From: an uncultured Oscillospiraceae bacterium
Lineage (GTDB): Bacteria; Bacillota; Clostridia; Oscillospirales; Acutalibacteraceae
DNA: 64,000 nt
Direction: 5' to 3'
NCBI GenBank assembly: GCA_958448165.1
Contig: CAUDCW010000006.1
Coordinates: forward strand, 76,827 to 140,826
This document shows, piece after piece, positions 1-6,422 of this stretch (position 1 is the first letter of the stretch; every line of letters begins with the position of its first letter). Below the pieces are notes generated by a model, which was given only the letters and a program-made list of their open reading frames with translations, made no database searches and had not been told where the DNA came from. The position numbers were made by a program, and so were the translations under genes.

Positions 1-347
1 GAAACGGCAAGCGTTGCGTTTGCGCCGAGCTTTGATTTGTTGTCGGTGCCGTCAAGCTCAATAAGAATCCCGTCAAGCTCCTCCTGCTTCAGCGGATTTT
101 TGCCGCAAAGCGCAGGCGAGATATGCTTGTTGATGTTATCAACAGCCTTTTGAACACCAAGCCCCATAAAGCGTTTTTTGTCGCCGTCACGCAGCTCCAC
201 AGCCTCAAATTCACCCGTTGACGCACCCGACGGAACGCTTGCTCTTGCGCTTATGCCGCTTTCAAGCGTCACCTCAGCCTCAACCGTTGGATTTCCTCTT
301 GAGTCAATAATTTCTCTGCCTCTTATTCTTTTGATAAAAAAGCTCAT
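1..347 (-). CDS. eno: Enolase, N-terminal part (gene runs off the left edge)
   Basis: Reading the minus strand from ATG at 347 gives about 115 residues of enolase: an IKRIRGREIIDSRGNPTVE start, then SVPSGASTGEFEAVELRDG and LGANATLAVS, the conserved N-terminal domain of the family. Enolase converts 2-phosphoglycerate to phosphoenolpyruvate in glycolysis in the cytoplasm. The catalytic TIM barrel lies beyond the window. A strong SD (CAGGAGGACG) sits directly upstream of the ATG. The gene is divergent from the LysM gene. The frame is open to the edge, so this is a window truncation and not a broken gene. Confidence 0.95.
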   Translation of the reverse strand, partial: MSFFIKRIRGREIIDSRGNPTVEAEVTLESGISARASVPSGASTGEFEAVELRDGDKKRFMGLGVQKAVDNINKHISPALCGKNPLKQEELDGILIELDGTDNKSKLGANATLAV

Positions 348-461
348 AATCGTCCTCCTGTTTGTTTTCTGTTATTATTGCCCGGACGAGGACGAGTATT
401 CACTTAAAACCCGATATTCTCATATATTGTTAGTAGTTTAAAAAATGAAAGGAGCAATAAA

Positions 462-773
462 ATGACAACCGTAGTTTATACTGTTGAGCCGGGCGACACC
501 CTGTGGGGGATAGCGCAGTTTTTTGGCATAACAGTCAATGATATAGCACGCTACAACGGCCTTGCCTTTCCAGACAGAATTTATCCTGGACAGAGGCTGA
601 GAATTCCGATTGGCAATAAAAACGTGCCGCAGTGGTATGCAGTGCGTCCGGGCGATACGCTTTATTCCATAGCAAGAAATTACGGTATTCCCGTAACCGA
701 TATAACAAGCAGAAACAATTTTGAAAATCCGAATCTGATTTATCCGGGAATGTTCATAAGGCTGAGGGATTGA
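462..773 (+). CDS. Two-LysM-domain peptidoglycan-binding protein
   Basis: 103 residues made almost entirely of two LysM modules. Module one is about residues 4-50 (YTVEPGDTLWGIAQFFG to IYPGQRLRIP) and module two about 57-102 (YAVRPGDTLYSIARNYG to IYPGMFIRL). LysM modules bind N-acetylglucosamine polymers such as peptidoglycan. No signal peptide, transmembrane segment or catalytic domain is visible, so either export is non-classical or the protein acts on cytoplasmic or spore material. SD GAAAGGAG precedes the ATG. A strong hairpin follows the stop. Similar stand-alone double-LysM proteins occur in Clostridia; the exact role is unknown. Confidence 0.9.
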   Translation: MTTVVYTVEPGDTLWGIAQFFGITVNDIARYNGLAFPDRIYPGQRLRIPIGNKNVPQWYAVRPGDTLYSIARNYGIPVTDITSRNNFENPNLIYPGMFIRLRD

Positions 774-790
774 TACACCGCCGCAAAGCA

Positions 791-820
791 AAACGGGCGA
801 ACCAATGTATTCGCCCGTTT
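791..820. terminator. Bidirectional rho-independent terminator
   Basis: A perfect 11-bp stem (AAACGGGCGAA with its complement) and an 8-nt loop lie between the convergent LysM gene and the membrane-protein gene. Short T and A tracts on the two sides would let it serve both strands. Confidence 0.8.
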
Positions 821-829
821 CCTTGATAT

Positions 830-1354
830 TTATTTGTCAATTTTGAAGTCGTGCTTTGGCTTTGACTCGTTGTTAATCTTTGTGCTGCCTCTCTTTTCCT
901 CCTGTATAACAAGAAAAAGATAAACCGACATAAACGCGATTAAAAAATAGCATATCATCGAAAAAAGAGCGCCAAGGCTGAACGCTCTGCCCGGCCCGAA
1001 GCAGATAAGCGCAACCGATATCATCGGGCACAAAATGCCTGTCAGACACTTAAAGGCTCTTGTTTTGTCAAAGGATTCAAACAAAAAGCCTATAAGCGGC
1101 AGCACAAAAAGAACTATTCCGTAAACCACTGCACCTGCTGTTCCGTCGCCCAGCCGCATACCGTCAAAAATCATATTGAACACGGTGAAAAACTGTATGC
1201 TGCCGTCGGGAGCTTTCATTTGCACAAAAGGAAAAGCACAGCACACCATTGCAATAATATAGAACACACACACAGCAAGCCTTATGCGTTTTGTACGTCT
1301 TGATTCAAGCACATCTTCGGGCTTGCTGATTTTTCTGATTTCTCTTTTAGACAT
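830..1354 (-). CDS. Four-helix membrane protein of unknown function
   Basis: 174 residues. A basic N-terminus (MSKREIRKISKPEDVLESRR) precedes four hydrophobic segments at roughly residues 25-45, 78-97, 103-122 and 127-148, and the tail is charged and Lys-rich. No catalytic motif is recognised. The ATG follows an AAAGG SD with a 6-nt gap. It lies just downstream of ppa on the same strand (19 bp gap), so it may be co-transcribed with pyrophosphatase and end at the hairpin at 791-820. Function unknown. Confidence 0.75.
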   Translation of the reverse strand: MSKREIRKISKPEDVLESRRTKRIRLAVCVFYIIAMVCCAFPFVQMKAPDGSIQFFTVFNMIFDGMRLGDGTAGAVVYGIVLFVLPLIGFLFESFDKTRAFKCLTGILCPMISVALICFGPGRAFSLGALFSMICYFLIAFMSVYLFLVIQEEKRGSTKINNESKPKHDFKIDK

Positions 1355-1373
1355 CTTTTACCTTTCTGTTAAA

Positions 1374-1907
1374 TTATTTTACGTTGAATTTTTCGTTGTA
1401 GGACTCAATTGCCGCCCTGATAACCTCGTGTGCAACCTCAACACCCTGAACCTCGTCAACGGCGGTGTCCTTGTTTTCAAGGTTCTTATAAACGGTGAAG
1501 AAATGGCACATTTCAGAGAAAATATGCTTCGGCAGCTGAGAAATATCCGTGTACTCGTTATATGTTGGGTCGTTGAACGGTATGGCGATAATCTTTTCAT
1601 CGTTTCTGCCGTTGTCAACCATTCTGATAACACCGATAGGGTAGCAGCGTATAAGCGTCATAGGATATACGTCCTCACTGCACAGAACAAGCACGTCGAG
1701 CGGGTCGAGGTCGTCGCCGTATGTACGGGGGATAAAGCCATAGTTTGCCGGGTAGTGCGTTGAGGTGTAAAGAATTCGGTCAAGCTTGAGAAGTCCCGTC
1801 TGCTTATCCATCTCATACTTGCATTTGCTGCCCTTAGGGATTTCGATAACGGCAACAAAATCGTTTTCGCCTATCCTTGATGAATCAATATCGTGCCAGA
1901 TGTTCAT
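1374..1907 (-). CDS. ppa: Inorganic pyrophosphatase (family I)
   Basis: 177 residues, the usual length of bacterial family I enzymes. It hydrolyses diphosphate to two phosphates in the cytoplasm with Mg2+. The signature DLDPLDVLVL is present (about residues 60-69), as are the upstream active-site region YPANYGFIPRTYGDD and a conserved K of IPKGSKCKYE. The reading frame extends further upstream, but ATG 1907 is chosen: AGAAAGGA lies about 12 nt before it, and the product then starts MNIWHDI as in family members. An in-frame ATG at 1919 almost touches the SD and is less likely. Confidence 0.93.
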   Translation of the reverse strand: MNIWHDIDSSRIGENDFVAVIEIPKGSKCKYEMDKQTGLLKLDRILYTSTHYPANYGFIPRTYGDDLDPLDVLVLCSEDVYPMTLIRCYPIGVIRMVDNGRNDEKIIAIPFNDPTYNEYTDISQLPKHIFSEMCHFFTVYKNLENKDTAVDEVQGVEVAHEVIRAAIESYNEKFNVK

Positions 1908-1951
1908 AATAATTAACATTCCTTTCTCACACAAGATTATCAATTTAAAAT

Positions 1952-1980
1952 ATGATATATGAATTGTACCACATAAACAA
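1952..1980 (-). promoter_or_regulatory. Probable sigma-A promoter of ppa
   Basis: On the minus strand TTGTTT (1975-1980) and TATCAT (1952-1957) are separated by exactly 17 nt, about 45 bp upstream of the ppa start. Confidence 0.55.
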
Positions 1981-2028
1981 AGGAAACGCAAGGATAATAC
2001 AAAAATAACAAATAATTGAATAAAAAAC

Positions 2029-2057
2029 TTGCAAAATATAGACATATATGCTATAAT
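2029..2057 (+). promoter_or_regulatory. Strong sigma-A promoter of the GH13 gene
   Basis: TTGCAA (2029-2034), a 17-nt spacer and a consensus TATAAT (2052-2057) lie about 28 bp upstream of the ATG at 2086. The untranslated leader is very short. The promoter is back to back with that of ppa. Confidence 0.75.
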
Positions 2058-2085
2058 GTGAAAAAATTTTTCTGAGGTGATAGAA

Positions 2086-3672
2086 ATGGGAAGTTGGGTT
2101 AACGAGGCAGTATTTTATCAGATTTATCCAATCGGTTTTTGCGGAGCACCCGAATATAACGATTGCAAGCAGGAATACCGCCTTGATAAAATAAAAGAAT
2201 GGATACCCCATCTTAAGGCAATGAACGTAAATGCGCTTTATCTCGGCCCTGTGTTTGATTCTACAAAACACGGCTACGACACAAAGGACTATTACAGGGT
2301 TGACACCCGTCTGGGCGACAATGCGTCGTTCAAGTCAATCTGCGATGAGCTGCACGCAAACGGCATCAGAGTTGTGCTTGACGGCGTTTTCAACCACGTC
2401 GGACGTGAGTTCTGGGCGTTTAAGGATGTGCAGGAGAAGGGTCAGGGCAGTGAGTATTGCTCTTGGTTCCACAATCTCAATTTCGGCGGCGGCAGCCCAT
2501 GCGGCGACCCGTTCTGGTATGAGGGCTGGAACGGCCACTATGAGCTTGTAAAGCTCAATCTGCGCAATCCGGCTGTTGTTGACCACCTTATCGGAGCTGT
2601 TGGAATGTGGATGGACGAATTTGGTATCGACGGTCTGCGGCTTGATGCGGCTGACTGCATCGACTTCGACTTCTTCCGCCGCTTAAGAGAATTCTGCAAG
2701 GGCAAGAAGAGCGACTTCTGGCTTATGGGCGAGATTATCCACGGCGACTACAGCCGTTGGGCAAACCCGGAAATGCTCGACAGTGTTACAAACTATGAAT
2801 GCTACAAGGGTATTTATTCTTCACACAACGACCATAACTATTTTGAAATTGCACATTCCCTGCAAAGACAGTTTGCAAACGGCGGAATATACAAGAATAT
2901 TTACACCTATAACTTCCTTGACAATCACGACGTAAACCGTCTTGCGAGCAACCTCAGGGATAAACGCCATCTCAAAAACTGCTACGCCGTTATGTACACA
3001 ATGCCCGGCGCTCCGTCGGTTTATTACGGCAGTGAATGGGGAATAGAGGGTCAGCGCACATGGAACAACGATGATGTTTTAAGACCCTGCCTTGATTTGA
3101 ACAATATTCCGAATGCGGATAACGAGCTGTGCGATTATATTTCAAAGCTCGGCTACATCCGCCGTGCTCTGCCTGCAATAAAGGACGGAAGCTTTGAAAA
3201 CACAGTCATCAAAAACGAGCAGCTTGTGTTCTGCCGCCGAGCGGAGGGGCAGACTGTTTATGTTGCATTTAACCTGTGCGACCATGACGAAAAAATCGGA
3301 TTTAATGTCGACGGCGGCTACAGCACTCTTACAGATGTGCTAAATGACAACGAAAGCTTTGCGGCTTCCGGCTATGTAGAGATAAACATTCCTGCCAACA
3401 GTGCAAGAATCCTTGTGCTCAATAACGGCGACTTCAGGATTGAATACAACGGTGAAAGCGCAAATCAATCTGTTGAACAGGCGCAGGAACAGGAGCAGGA
3501 ACCGACACCGACGCCCCAAAAGCCTGTTGTCGGCGAAACTGCACGCAGAGCAGACGGCAGCGAATGTAAGATTGTTGCGATAACAACGGACTGCGAAACG
3601 GGCGAGGAAATCGTTGTTTACAGACAGCAGCCGACAGGCGACCTTAAAGCCGTATTATCAACTGAATTTTAA
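2086..3672 (+). CDS. Cytoplasmic GH13 alpha-amylase family enzyme (maltodextrin glucosidase/neopullulanase-like)
   Basis: 528 residues without a signal peptide, so it should act on imported maltodextrins. The GH13 barrel spans about residues 5-430. The beta4 motif GLRLDAAD (nucleophile Asp about 185), acid/base Glu in LMGEI (about 215) and FLDNHDVNR (Asp about 280) are all present, as is DGVFNHVG. A small beta domain follows, then a Gln/Glu/Pro linker and a 45-residue tail (ADGSECKIVAITTDCETGEE, then VVYRQ) resembling DUF1653. ATG 2086 is used because GAGGTGA sits just before it; an in-frame GTG at 2077 lies inside that SD. Exact specificity (neopullulanase, cyclomaltodextrinase or glucosidase) cannot be read from motifs. 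Confidence 0.88.
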   Translation: MGSWVNEAVFYQIYPIGFCGAPEYNDCKQEYRLDKIKEWIPHLKAMNVNALYLGPVFDSTKHGYDTKDYYRVDTRLGDNASFKSICDELHANGIRVVLDGVFNHVGREFWAFKDVQEKGQGSEYCSWFHNLNFGGGSPCGDPFWYEGWNGHYELVKLNLRNPAVVDHLIGAVGMWMDEFGIDGLRLDAADCIDFDFFRRLREFCKGKKSDFWLMGEIIHGDYSRWANPEMLDSVTNYECYKGIYSSHNDHNYFEIAHSLQRQFANGGIYKNIYTYNFLDNHDVNRLASNLRDKRHLKNCYAVMYTMPGAPSVYYGSEWGIEGQRTWNNDDVLRPCLDLNNIPNADNELCDYISKLGYIRRALPAIKDGSFENTVIKNEQLVFCRRAEGQTVYVAFNLCDHDEKIGFNVDGGYSTLTDVLNDNESFAASGYVEINIPANSARILVLNNGDFRIEYNGESANQSVEQAQEQEQEPTPTPQKPVVGETARRADGSECKIVAITTDCETGEEIVVYRQQPTGDLKAVLSTEF

Positions 3673-3687
3673 TAAGAATTATTTCAC

Positions 3688-3721
3688 TGACGGAAGCGCA
3701 CCGATGCTTCCGTCATTTTTT
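3688..3721 (+). terminator. Rho-independent terminator of the GH13 gene
   Basis: Stem TGACGGAAGC pairs with its complement across an 8-nt loop, followed by a T tract, 16 bp after the stop codon. Confidence 0.88.
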
Positions 3722-3807
3722 ATAAAAAAGATAAATAAAGTTTGTGAACTAATTTTTGCACTATCAGCGTCTATTTTTTAAAAAGGAATTTACAATTTTT
3801 TTAAAAC

Positions 3808-3830
3808 ATTGTACATATTTTATGTACAAT
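3808..3830 (+). promoter_or_regulatory. Perfect 10+10 palindrome overlapping a likely promoter
   Basis: Arms ATTGTACATA and its exact reverse complement flank a TTT centre. The left arm contains a -35-like TTGTAC, and TACGAT (3833-3838) lies 18 nt further on. It is about 40 bp upstream of the starch-binding protein start, so it is probably an operator. Confidence 0.45.
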
Positions 3831-3869
3831 AGTACGATAATATGTTTTTAAAGAGGAGGACACCAAAAA

Positions 3870-4648
3870 ATGAGCAAATCATTAAAAAAACTTGCAAACA
3901 TAGTGTTGTAATCATGCTGCTTGTAAGCTGCATTTGCGTTGGTACGGTTACCACAAGTGCAGCACCGAGCGGCACAACAGTCTATTTCAAAAACACCGAT
4001 AACTGGTCGGCTGTTTATTGATATTCATGGGTTAACGGCGGCGATGACAAAGCTTGGCCGGTCACGGCAATGACAGACGAGGGCAACGGCATTTTCAGCT
4101 ATGTATCTACAAAGGCTTGCGACAAGGTTATTTTCAACAACAACAGCGGAACACAGACCGATACCATGAATTACCCGGATGGCGAGTATAACTATTATGA
4201 CTGCTCGGCAAAGATATGGGTGAATGCAGCCGGCGAAGAAAAGCCTGTTGAGCCTACTAAAGCGATAAAGTACTATGTTGTAGGTAGTATTGCAGGCGGA
4301 TGGAGTAAAAATGACAGCAACCTGATGACTGAGCAAGTTAACGGCACATACAAGGTTGTTGAGCATGGCGTACTGTACGGCACAAGCCTGAGCCTGTTTG
4401 TAAACGGTGATGCTGATGCAAATCTGAAGCTTGACGATAACAATCAGCCGATGAGCAAGGTTAAGCAGTATAAGGCAACCTCTACATCGCTTCGCGGTCT
4501 TGTAAAATTGAACGCAAGCGTTGGCACATATAAGGATATGGTTGTTTGCGCAAGAGGCTATATGATTATTCAGAATAAGAGCACAGGAGAGCAAAGCGTT
4601 ATTTACACTGATGTAGCAAAGGGCAGTTTTAACAATCCTATTCAGTAA
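3870..4648 (+). pseudogene. Broken gene for a secreted starch-binding (CBM26-like) protein
   Basis: An AGAGGAGGA SD and ATG 3870 begin a frame that stops after 13 codons. One extra A in the A7 run near 3884-3890 would restore a frame encoding a signal peptide (VVIMLLVSCICVGTV), then a CBM26-like module (TVYFKNTDNWSAVY, later YSWVNGG and KVIFNNNSG) and a second domain beginning YYVVGSIAGGW. A TGA (4019-4021) interrupts the module where an aromatic residue is expected. The frame is then open to 4648. Known CBM26 modules bind starch granules. Either decay or sequence errors would explain two lesions; the palindromic promoter looks intact. Translation could otherwise start at ATG 4070, giving 192 residues without export signal. 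Confidence 0.75.
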
Positions 4649-4667
4649 ACCAAGGGAGAGAAGAAAA

Positions 4668-4895
4668 ATGATAAAAAAGGATATTTACGAGCCGGCAGAG
4701 ATGGAGCTTGTTCTCTTTGACACCGAGGATGTTATTACAACAAGTAATCCCGGTGACTTAGACATCAACAACCCGATCTTGAGGGCGGTCCGGAAGAATA
4801 ATTCTTACAGCAATTCAATAAGCATGGCGGCAGGCGGTTTATCCGTCTGCCGTGTTTTTTTAACAGCTGACTTGACGGCAGAGACTAAAACATAA
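4668..4895 (+). CDS. Short EDVITTS-type peptide, possible RiPP-like precursor; probably frameshifted
   Basis: As it stands it encodes 75 residues, beginning MIKKDIYEPAEMELVLF and containing TEDVITTS, a pattern typical of short peptides widespread in Clostridia. After DLDINNP the frame enters sequence that overlaps a terminator hairpin, which is implausible for coding. Adding one base at the CCC of 4772-4774 gives DLEGGPEE and a stop at 4799-4801, so the intact peptide would be about 44 residues. SD AAGGGAGAG precedes the ATG. Its position before kinase, RRE and peptidase genes suggests a modified or processed peptide, but no cyclase is present and no core is defined. Treat as a candidate precursor. 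Confidence 0.55.
   Translation: MIKKDIYEPAEMELVLFDTEDVITTSNPGDLDINNPILRAVRKNNSYSNSISMAAGGLSVCRVFLTADLTAETKT
4828..4861 (+). terminator. Rho-independent terminator after the short peptide gene
   Basis: A 10-bp G+C-rich stem (CGGCAGGCGG and partner, with G-T pairs), a TTTAT loop and a T7 tract. It lies inside the uncorrected peptide frame, which supports the view that the true stop is at 4801. Confidence 0.82.
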
Positions 4896-4955
4896 TAAAA
4901 TAGTACCAATGTTTCAGCCGGTATTATAACATGGCAGTCTGGCAGGTGATTACTT

Positions 4956-5687
4956 TTGATTACAAGAACATATAAAATAGCCGATAAGATAATCAGCATC
5001 AATTCCCTGTATGAAGCGGTGCATACGCTTTGCCGTGAATATGCCTTTGACGGTGAGGCTGACTTTTTTGTGACGTCAACAATGCGTGATATTGCATTTG
5101 AACGTGAAAAATCAGACCGTGAAGCGCTTGCCGAGGGCAGAAAGCCGCAGGATTTTTCCGATGATTATCTCGAAACACTTGCACTTTATCGCAAAATAGC
5201 GGATAATATGGTAGAGAGCGACTGCATACTGTTTCACGGCTCGGCAATTGCGCTTGACGGCGAGGGCTACCTTTTTACCGCAAAAAGCGGAACAGGAAAA
5301 TCAACCCACACGGCACTGTGGCGCAGGGTTTTCGGTGAGCGTGCCGTTATGATAAATGACGACAAGCCGCTTATCCGCATACAAAACGGCATCGCAACGG
5401 TTTACGGCACGCCGTGGAACGGCAAGCACCGTCTTGGCCGCAATATTTCAGCGCCGCTCAAGGCTATTTGCATATTGGCAAGAGCGCAGGAAAACCGAAT
5501 CGCAAGCATTGACAAGCGCACTGCACTGCCAATGCTTGTTCAGCAGACTCACAGACCTGCCGATGTGCAGAAAACGGCAAAGACTCTGCAGCTTATCGAC
5601 AGCCTTGCAAACTCCGTTTCACTCTACCGTCTTGGCTGCAATATGAACATTACAGCGGCGCAGGCAGCTTATGAAGCAATGAAATGA
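4956..5687 (+). CDS. HPr-kinase-like P-loop protein of a PqqD/RRE cassette
   Basis: 243 residues from a TTG start that follows AGGTGAT by 5-7 nt. The C-terminal half has the HprK/PEPCK-like fold signature: HGSAIALDGEGYLF, Walker A AKSGTGKST (about residues 107-115), then MINDDKPLI and YGTPWNGKH. True HPr kinases carry an N-terminal domain that this lacks. Homologues of this stand-alone type occur with PqqD proteins in peptide-modification loci, and in paeninodin-type lasso clusters an HprK homologue phosphorylates the precursor. Here the substrate is unknown; the peptide encoded upstream is the obvious candidate. It is followed after 9 bp by the PqqD gene. Confidence 0.72.
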   Translation: MITRTYKIADKIISINSLYEAVHTLCREYAFDGEADFFVTSTMRDIAFEREKSDREALAEGRKPQDFSDDYLETLALYRKIADNMVESDCILFHGSAIALDGEGYLFTAKSGTGKSTHTALWRRVFGERAVMINDDKPLIRIQNGIATVYGTPWNGKHRLGRNISAPLKAICILARAQENRIASIDKRTALPMLVQQTHRPADVQKTAKTLQLIDSLANSVSLYRLGCNMNITAAQAAYEAMK

Positions 5688-5696
5688 GGGAATAAT

Positions 5697-5954
5697 ATGA
5701 AGCTTAAGAACAGTTTTGTCACATACAATTCTGACGGTGAGCAGATAATGGTTTCAACCGGTGCCGATTTCAGCGGACTTGTCCGCAGCAACAAGACGGC
5801 GGCGTTCATTGTTGAACAGCTTAAGGCTGAAACAACACAGGAGAAAATCGTTGATAACGTGCTGGCAAAATATGACGCAGACAGAACGGTTGTTGAGGAT
5901 GATGTTAAAATGGTGCTTGACACACTAAAAAGAATAGGTGCGCTTGATGAATAG
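5697..5954 (+). CDS. PqqD-family (RiPP recognition element) protein
   Basis: 85 residues with the PqqD pattern: a beta-rich start (SFVTYNSDGEQIMVSTGADF), LVRSNKTAAFIVEQLK, then a helical end VEDDVKMVLDTLKRIGALDE. PqqD-like domains bind leader peptides and present them to modifying enzymes. It sits between the HprK-like gene and a SipW-like peptidase gene and overlaps the latter by 8 nt, which indicates translational coupling. SD GAGGGAATA lies close to the ATG. The family call is good; the client peptide is inferred. Confidence 0.8.
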   Translation: MKLKNSFVTYNSDGEQIMVSTGADFSGLVRSNKTAAFIVEQLKAETTQEKIVDNVLAKYDADRTVVEDDVKMVLDTLKRIGALDE

Positions 5955-6390
5955 CACATTTGAGCAGGAGCTTGAAAAAAACGGCAGGTTAGTCTATACA
6001 AATGTCGGCGACAGTATGATGCCGCTTTTGCGCCAGAGGCGTGATCTGATAATCATAGAAAAGCCGAAGGGCAGGCTGAAAAAATACGATGTGCCGCTTT
6101 ATAAACGCCCAAGCGGACAGTATGTTCTGCACAGGATACTCAAGGTTCGGCAGAATGACTATGTAATCTGCGGCGACAACCGATATCGCCGTGAATTCGG
6201 CGTTACCGACGAGCAGATAATCGGCGTTCTCACAGGCTTTGTCCGTGACGGAAAAACCTACTCGACAGATAACAAGGGATATAAAGTATATGTTCATTTA
6301 TGGTGCAATTTTTACTGGATTCGCGCCTTTGTGATAAGAAGCAGGACTTTTATCAGCAGGCTTTTCAAATGGCTGCACAGAAGTAAATAA
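5947..6390 (+). CDS. S24/S26 signal-peptidase-like protein (SipW/archaeal type)
   Basis: 147 residues. Catalytic Ser lies in VGDSMMPLL (about residue 22) and the general base is probably His in VLHRILKV, as in Ser-His signal peptidases of the SipW type, followed by YVICGDNRYRR. A hydrophobic C-terminal segment (VHLWCNFYWIRAFVI) may anchor it to the membrane. The start is ATG 5947, eight nt before the end of the PqqD gene; an upstream GTG at 5938 is possible but less likely. In this operon it could cleave the leader of the short peptide, though general signal peptidase activity cannot be excluded. Confidence 0.75.
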   Translation: MNSTFEQELEKNGRLVYTNVGDSMMPLLRQRRDLIIIEKPKGRLKKYDVPLYKRPSGQYVLHRILKVRQNDYVICGDNRYRREFGVTDEQIIGVLTGFVRDGKTYSTDNKGYKVYVHLWCNFYWIRAFVIRSRTFISRLFKWLHRSK

Positions 6391-6422
6391 GAAGAATATT
6401 GTCAAAGGAAAGGAAGAAAAAT

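Noticed and set aside
4019..4021. TGA in the starch-binding gene as recoding to Trp or selenocysteine
   Set aside because: TGA serves as a normal stop elsewhere in the window, no SECIS-like hairpin is evident, and the same gene also carries a frameshift.
4025..4594. Minus-strand open frame opposite the starch-binding protein
   Set aside because: The plus strand clearly encodes a CBM26-like protein in this stretch; the antisense frame has no SD and unlikely composition.
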